From NCBI RefSeq assembly GCF_019583405.1, contig NZ_SZUU01000005.1, positions 186,001-250,000 on the forward strand: DNA of 64,000 bases. Reading direction: 5' to 3'. This DNA comes from Bacteroides fragilis. Lineage in GTDB: Bacteria > Bacteroidota > Bacteroidia > Bacteroidales > Bacteroidaceae. Of the stretch, positions 47,401 to 56,342 are shown piece by piece; the stretch's first letter is position 1, and every line of letters begins with the position of its first letter. The notes under the pieces are model-generated. The model had not been told where the DNA came from and searched no databases. It worked only from the letters and a program-made list of their open reading frames with translations. The translations under genes and the position numbers were made by a program.

Positions 47401-48022
47401 CCAGCATGATAGACGATCCGTCTATTCCTTTCCATAAGCCGATGGTGAACGGATGCTTGCTCTTACCATAGAACGGATGCACACGCCAGTCCAGCTTTTG
47501 TGAAGAGAAACCAATCAGGCCGCAGTGCGAAGCGACAGTAGGCAGTGTCCAGCCAAATCCGAAACAGTCGGGCAGGAAGATGTCCGTGCTTTCTACTCCG
47601 AATTCTTGTCTGTAATACTGTTGTCCCAGCATAATGTTGCGGATGAACGATTCAGTCGAGGGTACCAGAGCGTCCGTTGCGTCCCAGCTACTTCCGGAAA
47701 TGTGCCAGCGGCCTTCCCCGATGTACTTCTTCATTTCTTCGTATTGTGCAGGATAGTACTCTTTCATCCAGGCATATTTCACTCCGCCTTCAAAGTTGAA
47801 CACATAGTTCGGATACTTTTTCAGCAGAAACAGGTTCTGGTTGATCGTGTTCCATACATACTCTTTAATGGTAGTCTGTACATCCCAGTTCCACTGAGTG
47901 TCCAAATGGGCATCTGCCACCATGTAGGCTTTCGCCTTTTTCTCCTGTTTGTTCCCTTGGGCGTACGAGGCTCCTCCGGACAACAGCAGGGTAGCTGCCA
48001 GCATAGCAATGTGTAATTTCAT
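44405..48022 (-). CDS. GH38 alpha-mannosidase with C-terminal discoidin-like domain
   Basis: 1205 aa; signal peptide (to about YAQ, residue 22). N-terminal GH38 domain with zinc site DAHLDTQWNW (His39, Asp41), nucleophile Asp152 in IFLPDCFGFGW and zinc ligand His in YHQFHDDLTGTS. Central alpha-mannosidase helical and beta domains follow. The C-terminal 150 residues (from ILKGAKIIACSGYTNDE, with LDGKTDTKWCD and VRYIRLLVTRPTQ) are a discoidin/F5-8C (CBM32-like) domain that may bind sugar. Alpha-mannoside cleavage is well supported. Single-gene unit, divergent from susC, with the shared operator. Confidence 0.92.
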   Translation of the reverse strand: MKLHIAMLAATLLLSGGASYAQGNKQEKKAKAYMVADAHLDTQWNWDVQTTIKEYVWNTINQNLFLLKKYPNYVFNFEGGVKYAWMKEYYPAQYEEMKKYIGEGRWHISGSSWDATDALVPSTESFIRNIMLGQQYYRQEFGVESTDIFLPDCFGFGWTLPTVASHCGLIGFSSQKLDWRVHPFYGKSKHPFTIGLWKGIDGSSIMLAHGYDYGRRWNDEDLSENKQLKELAGRTPLNTVYRYYGTGDIGGSPTLGSVRSVEKGLQGNGPVEIVSATSDQLYKDYLPYKNHPELPVFDGELLMDVHGTGCYTSQAAMKLYNRQNELLGDAAERSAVTAEWLNQAKYPGSTINEAWKRFIYHQFHDDLTGTSIPRAYEFSWNDELISLKQFSNVLTSSIHGIGRELDTRVSGIPVILYNALGFAVTDIAEIELDLPKAPKGITVYDEKGKKVSAQLISYTDGKARILVEATVPATGYVVYDVRTSGTGASNVSTNVNTLENSLYKITLDKNGDIVSLTDKKNGKELVKAGKAIRLALFTQNKSYNWPAWEVLKETTDRTPVSITDDVKISLVEDGTLRKSLCVEKRHGESVFRQYIRLYEGSRAECIDFYNEIDWQSTNALLKAEFPLNLENEKATYDLGIGSIQRGNNTETAYEVYAQYWADLTDRDGSYGVSVMNDSKYGWDKPDNHTLRLTLLHTPETRNGYAYQDHQDFGHHTFTYSLIPHQGALDKPATVEKAEKLNQQLKAFRTEKHKGNAGKSFSFVASDNRNVLIKALKKAEETDEYVVRVYETEGRKAQSATLTFAGEIISASEANGTEKTIGNATFEGNKLQVNITPYSVRTYKVRLKPSGREASPIEYAALPLDYDRKCASYNEFRGEGDFESGYSFAAELLPDSLIAGQITFRLGEKEIANGMTCEGDTLQLPAENKYNRLYILAASTEGDNQADFRIGKQTASFVVPSYTGFIGQWGHKGHTEGYLKDAEIAYVGTHRHASNGDQPYEFTYMFKFSMDIPKGATSVILPRNEKVVLFAATLVAENEPATTVAGTLFRTNNVGNAATAGNDKEAVRENILKGAKIIACSGYTNDEEKPDFLLDGKTDTKWCDVSQTPNYVDFDLGEAQNISGWKMVNAGQESHSYITNGCFLQGKMNPGDEWTTLDAIDGNHANVVSRPLNYDGKVRYIRLLVTRPTQSTGGRDTRIYELEVYK

Positions 48023-48064
48023 GTTTGCTTATTACATTATTAAATTAATAAATGAGGAATTATA

Positions 48065-48130
48065 CAAAGGTGACCAAATTCGTAGAAAGGAGATGAAAAA
48101 TACTGTTCAATAAATAGCAGAATCTGTTCA
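48065..48130 (-). promoter_or_regulatory. PUL operator and promoter, GH38 gene
   Basis: The best-conserved copy. On the minus strand: TGAACAG (48130-48124), 14 bp, TGAACAG (48109-48103), identical half-sites 21 bp apart; TTTATTG at 48114-48108; CTTTG at 48069-48065, 45 bp from the first T of TTTATTG. The remaining 48023-48366 gap holds only the mirror unit (48175-48240) and the roughly 120-nt susC leader. Confidence 0.8.
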
Positions 48131-48174
48131 GATGTGCTTTTTGAGCTCTGTGAATAGGGTTGAAATATTGAAAA

Positions 48175-48240
48175 AGAACAGATTTTGTTGTTTATTGAAC
48201 GAAAATTATCGTCTTATTAGCTAAATATAACTTTCCTTTG
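48175..48240 (+). promoter_or_regulatory. PUL operator and promoter, susC operon
   Basis: AGAACAG (48175-48181), 14 bp, TGAACGA (48196-48202); TTTATTG at 48191-48197; CTTTG at 48236-48240, 45 bp from the first T of TTTATTG. The -7 element reads TTCCTTTG. The susC ATG is 127 bp further on, giving a long 5' leader with a small hairpin (ATAATCC-GAG-GATTAT around 48290-48305). Long leaders are usual for susC genes. Confidence 0.8.
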
Positions 48241-48366
48241 CAATGTTTCGAAACCGTAAGAGCTATACTATGAAATACATCCCGTCTTATAATCCGAGGA
48301 TTATTTCCATAACGATGCTTTTATACATTAAAGATTTATAGAACCTGTTTTTTAAATTTATGTACT

Positions 48367-51300
48367 ATGCGTAAAAAAGAACAAATGTTTTGGCTCGCAA
48401 GTCGTAGCAGAATGTGGCGCATACCACTTTGTATGGCTGCCTTTTCGCTTTTGCCAAGTGCCTACAGTTTCGCCAGCGCCGAAAACCCGGCAGCAGAAAC
48501 TGTATGGGCTGTGAACTCCGTTCAACAACAACGGACCGTAAAGGGTATAGTTATCGACGCCAATGGCGAAGCGGTAATTGGTGCTAACGTAAAAGAGCCG
48601 GGGAGTACAACTGGTACCATCACCGATATGAACGGTGAATTCTCGCTGAGTGTCGGCCCTAAAGCTACACTTGAAATCTCATTTATTGGTTACACAACAC
48701 AAAAAGTAAACGTAGGCGCATCAAACACAGTTAAAGTAATTCTACAGGAAGACACAAAAGTACTCGATGAAGTCGTTATTACCGGTTTCGGTATGTCACA
48801 GAAGAAAGCTACTTTGACAGGTGCCGTTTCTGCGATTAAATCAACGGATATTGAGCGTTCAGCTGCATCTACTGCTTCAGGAGCATTGGTTGGTAAGATC
48901 GCAGGTCTGAATACTCGTATGCAAGATGGTCGTCCTGGTGCTTCTACTGCATTGCAGATTCGTAATATGGGTACCCCGCTGTTTGTGATTGATGGTGTGC
49001 AGTCGGATGAAGGGCAATTTAATAATATGGACTTTAATGATATTGAAAACATTTCAATATTGAAAGATGCTTCTGCTGCTATTTATGGTATTCGTGCTGC
49101 TAATGGTGTAGTAGTGGTAACTACTAAGAAAGGACAACAGAAGAGTAAAAATACAGTTTCTGTCAATGCTTATTATGGCTGGCAGAAAAACTCAAGATGG
49201 ATTCAACCCGCTGATGCTAAAACGTATGTAAATGCATATACAGCTGCTGAGACTTGGGCCGGCCGAACTGATGGAGAACGTAAATTCTCAAGAGAGGATT
49301 ATGATAAGTGGATGGCTGGTACGGAGAAAGGTTATACAGGATTTGACTGGGGAGATTATATTTGGAAGACATCTCCACAATATTATGTAAATACTAACTT
49401 TTCCGGAGGTTCGGATAAAGCCAACTATTATGTATCTGTATCACACATCAATCAAGATGCCACAGTTCGTAATTATGGTGGATTCAAACGTACCAATGTT
49501 CAGATGAATATTGATATGAAAGTCAATGATCGTTTTAAGATTGGAGCAAGTATGAATGGTCGTATCGAATCACGTAAGAATCCTGGAGTTCCGGGAGGTG
49601 ATGATTATGATCTTCCTTTGTATTCTAACTTGAAGAACTGGCCGACAATGGGTCCGTACGCGAATGATAATCCTCTTTATCCGCAAAAGGTCTCAACAGA
49701 TATTAATACCAATTTTGCCCTTTTGAACTATGAGAACTCTGGTAAGATGACGGATGATTGGCGTGTGCTTCAAATGCAGGCTACAGCAGAATACGAACTA
49801 CTGAAAGGATTGAAGGCCAAGGGAATGGTGGGATACTATTTCGCTTATAGAGAAATGGAAAATCATGAATATCCTTTTAAATTGTATCGATATAATCAGG
49901 CTAATGATACTTATGAAGTAGCTGAATCAATGAATACTCCTTATCGTGAACGTATTCGCCATAGAAATGAAGATTTATTCTCTAATTTCCAATTGAATTT
50001 TGATCGTAAGTTTGGGGATCATTATATTAATGCTATTGCCGGTTTTGAAGCTTCTCAGCGCAAGAGTCCGAATTTCAATATAATCTCAAGTCCGGTAGCT
50101 AATAATTTGAACTTGATTCAATTTAAAGAAATTAAAACGTTTAATGATAACGGAAATGATACCCAAGCTCGAATGGGATATTTAGGACGCATCAATTATA
50201 GTTATGCTGATAAATATTTAATTGAATTTATTGGTCGTTGGGATGGTTCTTGGAAGTTCCGTCCGGGAAATCGTTGGGGATTCTTCCCTTCAGCATCTTT
50301 AGGATGGAGAATTTCTCAGGAAAAATTCTGGCAAGAGAGTAAATTGGCAAATATTTTCTCTGACTTTAAGATTCGTGGTTCTTATGGTGTAGTAGGAGAT
50401 GATAATGTAAGTGATTATTCTGCATTTGATTATTTGGCCGGTTATGACTACAATAAAGGAGGTTCGGTTATCGACGGACAGTATGTTGTAGGATCTGCTC
50501 CTCGTGGATTGCCCAATCAGACATTATCATGGATAAAAGCCAAAATATTGGATATTGGTGTGGATATGGGCTTCTTCAATAATCGGTTGACCGCTCAGTT
50601 TGACTTCTTCCGCCGATTACGTACAGGTATCCCGGAATCACGTTATGATGTATTGTTACCTTCTGAGGTTGGTTTTGGATTGCCGAAAGAGAATCTGAGA
50701 TCAGATCTCCATATTGGTTATGATGCAATGGTGCGTTGGACAGATAATATCAATGATTTCAATTATAGCGCTGGCGCTAATGTGACTTATTCTCGTTTCT
50801 ATGATTGGGAACAATATGATGATCGTCGCAGTAACTCTTGGGATAGATATCGCAATAGTATTTGGCATCGTGTAGGTTATATAAACTGGGGATATGAGGC
50901 TGTCGGACGCTTTGAAAATTGGGAGCAGATAGCGACTTATCCGGTAGATATTGACCGTAAAGGTAATCGTACAGTTGTGCCGGGTGATATCATCTACAAG
51001 GACGTAAATGGCGATGGTGTTATTAATTTTATGGATGAACGTCCTATTGGTTACAGACAGGATGGAACTCCTAACCTGAACTTTGGTATCAATTTATCTG
51101 CTAGTTGGAAGGGCTTTGATCTCTCGATGGACTGGACAGGTTCCGGAATGACTTCATGGATGCAAAAATGGGAAACAGCACGTCCATTCCAGAATGATGG
51201 AAATAGTCCCGATGAAGTATTGAAGGATGCTTGGCATTTAGCAGATGTTTGGGATGCTGATAGTGAGTTGATTCCTGGTAAATATCCTTTGATACGTATG

Positions 51301-51570
51301 AATAATGCTGAAGTATCTGCTTATGAAAAGAGTACATTCTGGCTGCATAATGTACGTTATATCAAATTGCGTAATTTGGAGTTCGGATATACTTTACCGA
51401 AAATTTTGTTAGCAAAATCGGGTATTAGTAATTTGCGTGTATATTTGTCTGGAACCAACCTGTTGACATTGACTAATGTACCTATTATTGATCCGGAAGG
51501 TTCTAAAGATAATGGCTTGATTTACCCAACGCCACGTATTATAAATCTTGGTATTAACCTCAAATTTTAG
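48367..51570 (+). CDS. SusC/RagA family TonB-dependent transporter
   Basis: 1067-aa outer-membrane importer of oligosaccharides. Signal peptide (to about SFA, residue 35), carboxypeptidase-D-regulatory-like domain (VKGIVIDANGEAVIGANVKE to about residue 125), TonB box region (VLDEVVITGFG), plug (ALVGKIAGLNTRMQDGRPG, ISILKDASAAIYGIRAANGVVVVTTKKG), then the barrel to the C-terminal F. It works as a pair with the SusD protein that follows 6 bp downstream. No N-terminal STN/anti-sigma domain, which fits control by the HTCS rather than an ECF sigma/anti-sigma pair. Confidence 0.95.
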   Translation: MRKKEQMFWLASRSRMWRIPLCMAAFSLLPSAYSFASAENPAAETVWAVNSVQQQRTVKGIVIDANGEAVIGANVKEPGSTTGTITDMNGEFSLSVGPKATLEISFIGYTTQKVNVGASNTVKVILQEDTKVLDEVVITGFGMSQKKATLTGAVSAIKSTDIERSAASTASGALVGKIAGLNTRMQDGRPGASTALQIRNMGTPLFVIDGVQSDEGQFNNMDFNDIENISILKDASAAIYGIRAANGVVVVTTKKGQQKSKNTVSVNAYYGWQKNSRWIQPADAKTYVNAYTAAETWAGRTDGERKFSREDYDKWMAGTEKGYTGFDWGDYIWKTSPQYYVNTNFSGGSDKANYYVSVSHINQDATVRNYGGFKRTNVQMNIDMKVNDRFKIGASMNGRIESRKNPGVPGGDDYDLPLYSNLKNWPTMGPYANDNPLYPQKVSTDINTNFALLNYENSGKMTDDWRVLQMQATAEYELLKGLKAKGMVGYYFAYREMENHEYPFKLYRYNQANDTYEVAESMNTPYRERIRHRNEDLFSNFQLNFDRKFGDHYINAIAGFEASQRKSPNFNIISSPVANNLNLIQFKEIKTFNDNGNDTQARMGYLGRINYSYADKYLIEFIGRWDGSWKFRPGNRWGFFPSASLGWRISQEKFWQESKLANIFSDFKIRGSYGVVGDDNVSDYSAFDYLAGYDYNKGGSVIDGQYVVGSAPRGLPNQTLSWIKAKILDIGVDMGFFNNRLTAQFDFFRRLRTGIPESRYDVLLPSEVGFGLPKENLRSDLHIGYDAMVRWTDNINDFNYSAGANVTYSRFYDWEQYDDRRSNSWDRYRNSIWHRVGYINWGYEAVGRFENWEQIATYPVDIDRKGNRTVVPGDIIYKDVNGDGVINFMDERPIGYRQDGTPNLNFGINLSASWKGFDLSMDWTGSGMTSWMQKWETARPFQNDGNSPDEVLKDAWHLADVWDADSELIPGKYPLIRMNNAEVSAYEKSTFWLHNVRYIKLRNLEFGYTLPKILLAKSGISNLRVYLSGTNLLTLTNVPIIDPEGSKDNGLIYPTPRIINLGINLKF

Positions 51571-51576
51571 CAAACA

Positions 51577-53430
51577 ATGAAAAAGAAAAATTTTATAGCT
51601 GTTGCTGCTTGTGCACTGGCATTAAGTAGTTGCAGTGGATTCCTGGACCAAAAGCCAGATCGCATTATGACGGAAGATCAAGTTTATGGAGATGTCAATC
51701 TGACAAAATCTGTATTGGCTAATTTCTATGAACGTATATCATTAGGCCAACATGTAGGAGATACGGATGGGTTCGCTCTGTTGGATGAGGCCATTACTTA
51801 TGATACTAAAGATGATCAGGAAGTTGATCGTAACTGGTGGCGTACATATGATTATACATTGATTCGTAATATCAACCAATTTTTAAAAGGGTTGAGAGAA
51901 TCGACTGCATTGTCTGAAGTTGAGAAAGCTCCTATGGAAGGAGAGGCTCGTTTTATACGTGCATGGGTTTATTTCTGTACTTGTCGTACTTTGGGAGGAA
52001 TGCCGATTGTAGGTGATGAAGTGTACGATTATACTTCTGGTATGGATATTACCACCCTTCAAGTTCCTCGTGCAACAGAGTCTGAAATGTATGATTATAT
52101 TATAGAAGAGTGTAAGGCCATTGCGGAAATGTTGCCGACCGAACCTTCAAAGAATGGGGCTCGCGCAACTAAATGGGCTGCAAAAATGCTTGAAGCGAGA
52201 GCAGCCGTTTATGCAGGTTCTATTGCCCGATACAATACAGTTGCCGATTATCCATTGTTGAACCCTGAAACAGGAGTAGTGGGTATTTCTTCAGAGAAAG
52301 CAACTGATTATTATAAGAAAGCGTTAGCTGCTGCAGAAGAGGTTATCAATAGTGGAAAATATTCTTTGATGAGAGTTGCTGATGATGCTACTCCGCAAGA
52401 GAAAGCAGACAACTTCTTTAAGGCTGTATGTGAAAAAAATGGCAATACAGAGGTCATTTGGTCACGTGATTATATTTATCCAGGGCAAACTCATGGCTAT
52501 ACCAAGTCAGTACAGCCCCATGATGGTGCCGAAGATGGAGGGAATAGCCGTTTATCTGCATTACTAAATCTGGTGGAAGCTTTTGAACCTATAGCTACAG
52601 ATACTCCGGGAGAAGGGGCTAAGTTTGATGTTGGTACAAAGGATGATCCTAAATTTTATACTAATCCCGAAGATTTATTTGAAGGTCGCGATCCTCGTTT
52701 AGCCGGAACGATTCTTTATCCTGGTTCTTCTTTTAGAGATAAAACTGTCGTTTTGCAAACAGGACAATGGATTAAAAACGCTGATGGACAGTGGGAACAG
52801 AAATTGGGTCAGAGCCTTGGAGAAAAGGATGAACAAGGAAGGTATATTACAGCCTTGAATGGTCCAATGGTACGTAATGACCAACGTGAGTGTAATCGTA
52901 CTGGTTTTTATATCCGTAAATATCTTGATAAAACGACTTCTGCCGGAACTGACCGTGGATCTGAGATGTGGAATGTTTATTTCCGTCTTTCTGAGGCTTA
53001 TTTGATAGCTGCAGAAGCTGCTTATGAACTTAATGGTGGAAGTGATGCTACTGCTTTGAAATATATAAATGCAGTACGTTCCAGAGCAGGTGTTAAAGAA
53101 TTGATTTCTGTTAACCATCAACAGATTATGCATGAGAATCAAGTAGAGTTTGCCTTTGAAGGCCATCGCTGGTGGGATTTGAAACGTTGGCGTCAAGCTG
53201 ATAAGATCTGGACAGGCTCAGAAATGGATATCACGGCTACACGCCGTGGTTTGTGGCCTTTCTTAGTTGTCTCAGATGATGATAAGAATGGAAAATGGGT
53301 GTTCTTTGAAGAAAACATGAATCGCTATTATAGAAATCCATTGAAATGTCTACCTAAACATTATTATGCTGAGTTAGATAATGGTTGGCTGAATAACAAT
53401 CCGAAACTGGTGAAGAACCCGTATCAATAA
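51577..53430 (+). CDS. SusD/RagB family surface glycan-binding lipoprotein
   Basis: 617 aa; lipobox LSSC (Cys 19) followed by SGFLDQKPDRIM, the typical SusD start. TPR-like helices; WDLKRWRQADKIW near the C-terminus is a conserved SusD segment (FEGHRWWDLKRW). Forms the lid on the SusC barrel and captures the target glycan at the cell surface. Base composition of this gene and of susC is more AT-rich than that of the flanking hydrolases, common for these surface genes. Confidence 0.95.
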   Translation: MKKKNFIAVAACALALSSCSGFLDQKPDRIMTEDQVYGDVNLTKSVLANFYERISLGQHVGDTDGFALLDEAITYDTKDDQEVDRNWWRTYDYTLIRNINQFLKGLRESTALSEVEKAPMEGEARFIRAWVYFCTCRTLGGMPIVGDEVYDYTSGMDITTLQVPRATESEMYDYIIEECKAIAEMLPTEPSKNGARATKWAAKMLEARAAVYAGSIARYNTVADYPLLNPETGVVGISSEKATDYYKKALAAAEEVINSGKYSLMRVADDATPQEKADNFFKAVCEKNGNTEVIWSRDYIYPGQTHGYTKSVQPHDGAEDGGNSRLSALLNLVEAFEPIATDTPGEGAKFDVGTKDDPKFYTNPEDLFEGRDPRLAGTILYPGSSFRDKTVVLQTGQWIKNADGQWEQKLGQSLGEKDEQGRYITALNGPMVRNDQRECNRTGFYIRKYLDKTTSAGTDRGSEMWNVYFRLSEAYLIAAEAAYELNGGSDATALKYINAVRSRAGVKELISVNHQQIMHENQVEFAFEGHRWWDLKRWRQADKIWTGSEMDITATRRGLWPFLVVSDDDKNGKWVFFEENMNRYYRNPLKCLPKHYYAELDNGWLNNNPKLVKNPYQ

Positions 53431-53450
53431 TCTTAAATTAGAAAGAAATA

Positions 53451-54164
53451 ATGAAAGCAATATCCAAAATTTTTTCAGCACTACTATTGGTAATGATAGT
53501 TATTACCAGTTGTACAAAGGATAATTATGATGCTCCGGAATCAATGCTGACTGGAAAGGTCGTTTATGAAGGAGAGGCTTTGCAACTACGTGGAAATGAG
53601 GCGGTCCGATTGTTCCTTTATCAGCGTGGTTATGAAAAGCATGATCCGATTGAAGTTTTTGTAAATCAAGACGGAGCTTATTCCGCATGCTTATTTGACG
53701 GTGAGTATCAATTGATCACCAAAAGTGGTAATGGCCCTTGGTCAGAAGAAGGCCGCGATACTATTAATGTTATTGTCTCAGGCAATACTGTACAAAATGT
53801 AGAGGTCGTTCCTTATTACATGGTCAGAAATGCTGAGATGAAACTAAATGGTAATGTTGTGACAGCTTCCTTCAATGTAGAAAAGATTGCAGGAAAAGAA
53901 ATAGACCGTGTCTTCTTTATGTTAGGAACAACTCAATACATAAATGATGGTGAACATAATGTTGATCGTTTTGATGATGCAGATGGTGCCAAAATGGCTG
54001 AAATCAATGTAACTGGCGCACGTTATGAGTTTACTCCTAAAGACTATACAGACAATAAAATGTTTCAAACAGCTTTGAAAAGAGGTACTCTTTTCGGTCG
54101 TATTTGTATATGGCCAAAAGGTTCTGATCAAGGAATTTACTCTGAAGTAATCCGACTGAAATAA
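53451..54164 (+). CDS. DUF3823 lipoprotein, probable surface glycan-binding protein
   Basis: 237 aa; lipobox VITSC (Cys 21). Two beta-sandwich domains: MLTGKVVYEGEALQLRGNEAVRLFLYQRGY with GEYQLITKSGNGPW (DUF3823 N-terminal part), then MVRNAEMKLNGNVVTASFNVEKI. It directly follows susD, the place where PULs encode an extra surface glycan-binding protein. The specific ligand is unknown. Confidence 0.85.
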   Translation: MKAISKIFSALLLVMIVITSCTKDNYDAPESMLTGKVVYEGEALQLRGNEAVRLFLYQRGYEKHDPIEVFVNQDGAYSACLFDGEYQLITKSGNGPWSEEGRDTINVIVSGNTVQNVEVVPYYMVRNAEMKLNGNVVTASFNVEKIAGKEIDRVFFMLGTTQYINDGEHNVDRFDDADGAKMAEINVTGARYEFTPKDYTDNKMFQTALKRGTLFGRICIWPKGSDQGIYSEVIRLK

Positions 54165-54185
54165 TTCATATCAATGTTTAATAGG

Positions 54186-54224
54186 GAAAAGGGTATCGGG
54201 CTTTCCTGATACCTTTTTCTTTTT
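54186..54224 (+). terminator. Terminator after susC-susD-DUF3823
   Basis: GGGTATC and GATACC arms around a CGGGCTTTCCT-type loop, then TTTTTCTTTTTC. It begins 22 bp after the stop at 54164 and separates the surface-protein genes from the small gene downstream. Confidence 0.8.
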
Positions 54225-54261
54225 CAATAAACCTTTTATTAACTCTTAAATTAATTGTATT

Positions 54262-54690
54262 ATGAACAAGAAATTCTTTATTGCAATGTTGGCATTTGCA
54301 TTATCTGGTATGACAAATGTAATGGCTAATACATCAAAGGATGAAGTAGCAGAAGTAAGTAGTACGAATAAAGTGACAGCTACTGAGTATTATTTAGAAG
54401 CTGTGGGACAGAGTGGATCTGGCCTTTTTTATTCTATTGAACTTTTAGATTCCTCTCAAAGAAAACTAAAAATTATGACTAAAAGGGGAGGGCATGTTGA
54501 GATCAACTGTCATGGGCATGGTATTGTACCAGATGATCGTTTGTTTTATACAGCCGATAGTTGGACAGGAGAAATTATAACTGATGAGATTAATACTGAA
54601 GCTTTTACTATAAGTACAAGTTATAACGAGAGTGCAAGTAGCTCTACAATTAAATATGAAACTCGGTATTATTATATCAGAGAAAGATAA
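54262..54690 (+). CDS. Small secreted protein of unknown family
   Basis: 142 aa; signal peptide to about VMA (residue 22), then a predicted all-beta body with EYYLEAVGQSGSGLFYSIELL, KLKIMTKRGGHVEINCHGHG and KYETRYYYIRER. Two His and one Cys in NCHGHG. No family that I recognise. It lies between two terminators inside the PUL, so it may be made at a different level from its neighbours. Confidence 0.6.
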   Translation: MNKKFFIAMLAFALSGMTNVMANTSKDEVAEVSSTNKVTATEYYLEAVGQSGSGLFYSIELLDSSQRKLKIMTKRGGHVEINCHGHGIVPDDRLFYTADSWTGEIITDEINTEAFTISTSYNESASSSTIKYETRYYYIRER

Positions 54691-54707
54691 TTTGATAACT
54701 GGTTAAA

Positions 54708-54768
54708 ACTAAAGTCTCCTATATTTGGGTTTATTTCTGATAAACTGAATAAGGGGACTTTTCTTAAT
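54708..54768 (+). terminator. Probable terminator after the small secreted protein gene
   Basis: AAAGTCTCC pairs with GGGGACTTTT (one G-U) around a long loop; TTCTTAATTT follows. Moderate support because the loop is about 35 bases. Confidence 0.5.
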
Positions 54769-54781
54769 TTATATATTCAGC

Positions 54782-55759
54782 ATGAAGAAACTTTTATTTT
54801 CCCTTTTTACTGTTTTTTCTTTCTGTGTTCCTTCCATTGCACAGCAGTATTCCAACCCCGTTATTAATTACAGCCTTCCCGACCCTACGGTTATCAAGGC
54901 AGATGATGGTTATTATTACCTGTACGCAACGGAAAATATCAGAAATCTTCCTATTCACCGATCGAAAGATATGGTAAACTGGAGCTTTGTGGGTACGGCT
55001 TTTACCAATGAAACCCGCCCTACATTTGAGCCGAAAGGAAATCTTTGGGCACCGGATATAAATAAAATCGGTGATCGGTATGTGATGTATTACTCCATGT
55101 CTGTTTGGGGTGGAGAGTGGACCTGCGGGATTGGTGTGGCTACGGCAGATAAACCTGAGGGACCTTTTACCGATCATGGAAAACTGTTCCGGAGCAATGA
55201 AATAGGGATTCAGAATTGTATCGATCCTTTCTATATAGAAGATGGTGGTAAGAAATACCTTTTTTGGGGAAGTTTTCATGGCATTTATGGAGCAGAACTA
55301 AGTGATGACGGGCTCTCCCTGAAAGAAGGAATGAAACTACAGCAGGTGGCAGGCACAGCCTATGAAGGAACTTATATTCACAAGCGGGGAGGTTACTACT
55401 ATTTGTTTGCTTCCATCGGGCGCTGTTGTGAAGGGTTAAAGAGTACGTATACCACAGTGGTGGGGCGGTCGAAACACTTATTTGGCCCTTATGTAGATAA
55501 AAAAGGGGAATCGATGCTGGAAAATCATCATGAAGTGCTGATTGATAAAAATGAAGCATTCGTGGGTCCCGGGCACAACTCGGAGATCGTAACAGATGAT
55601 AAAGGAGCGGATTGGATGTTTTATCACGCTGTCAGTGTGGCCAATCCTGAAGGAAGAGTGTTGATGCTCGACCGTGTAAACTGGAAAAAAGGATGGCCTG
55701 TTGTAGAGGGGAATACACCATCGTTGCAAGCAAAAGCGCCTGTTATCCGACACAAATAA
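54782..55759 (+). CDS. GH43 family secreted hydrolase (arabinanase-like)
   Basis: 325 aa; signal peptide to about SIAQ (residue 21). Catalytic triad of GH43 visible: base Asp34 in NYSLPDPTVIKADDGYYYLY, pKa modulator Asp in NCIDPFYIEDGGKKYLFW, acid Glu in AYEGTYIHKRGGYYYLF. It is a different subfamily from the two lipoprotein GH43 copies and looks like the arabinanase/arabinofuranosidase groups. A secreted, non-lipidated enzyme, likely periplasmic. Confidence 0.88.
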   Translation: MKKLLFSLFTVFSFCVPSIAQQYSNPVINYSLPDPTVIKADDGYYYLYATENIRNLPIHRSKDMVNWSFVGTAFTNETRPTFEPKGNLWAPDINKIGDRYVMYYSMSVWGGEWTCGIGVATADKPEGPFTDHGKLFRSNEIGIQNCIDPFYIEDGGKKYLFWGSFHGIYGAELSDDGLSLKEGMKLQQVAGTAYEGTYIHKRGGYYYLFASIGRCCEGLKSTYTTVVGRSKHLFGPYVDKKGESMLENHHEVLIDKNEAFVGPGHNSEIVTDDKGADWMFYHAVSVANPEGRVLMLDRVNWKKGWPVVEGNTPSLQAKAPVIRHK

Positions 55760-55840
55760 GGGAGTAAACATCAGTATGCTACCATACTTCTAATGGTCTG
55801 TATACCGATATGTTACGTCTTATTCCGTTATCTCTATCTC

Positions 55841-55926
55841 GTCCCGCATACCCGGGCCCGTCAGCCCGGGTATGCGGGCTCATGGGCACAGGCACGCGGG
55901 CTCATGGGCCCGGGTATATGGGACGG
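55841..55926. repeat. GC-rich palindrome cluster with competing stems
   Basis: Perfect 15-bp stem CCCGCATACCCGGGC (55843-55857) / GCCCGGGTATGCGGG (55864-55878), loop CCGTCA. The left arm can instead pair over 19 bp with GGGCCCGGGTATATGGGAC (55906-55924), with one wobble and one mismatch. GCGGGCTCATGGGC is repeated at 55874-55887 and 55896-55909. It is far more GC-rich than its surroundings. It lies in the 680-bp gap 55760-56440, which holds no gene. Confidence 0.75.
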
Positions 55927-56059
55927 GGTAAACATCGCACCATTTTCAGCTAAGTAATAGGGAAAAACAAAATGCTTTATACGGCATATTTGCTTAGAAA
56001 ACTCGACTTTATTCTTTGTGAATCAGTTCTTTATTCTGAATTATTCTCCTAAAACAGTG

Positions 56060-56174
56060 GGTGGAAGATGGAAGATATAGGTGGAAGATAAACGGGCTGA
56101 AAACGCGATCTTCCACCAAGTCATCCTGCTGATTATTAGAATGATAATCGTTGAAAGGTGGAAGATGGAAGATT
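56060..56174. repeat. GGTGGAAGAT short repeats
   Basis: GGTGGAAGAT occurs at 56060, 56080 and 56157, two of them extended to GGTGGAAGATGGAAGAT; its complement ATCTTCCACC is at 56108-56117, so hairpins can form. In the gap between the GH43 gene and the operator at 56343. Confidence 0.6.
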
Positions 56175-56342
56175 GAAATGCATTTTTTGTATGAGAGACG
56201 GTATAGCGAGAACTACAAATGAATTCTTTTCATATTGCTGAATGTGTTTCTTGGTCACGCAGAATATGGAATGGACAAATTCAGGTCAAAAGCCTGTTAC
56301 ATATGTTCCATTATTGATAGTAACCGGTTTATCCCTCGTTTT

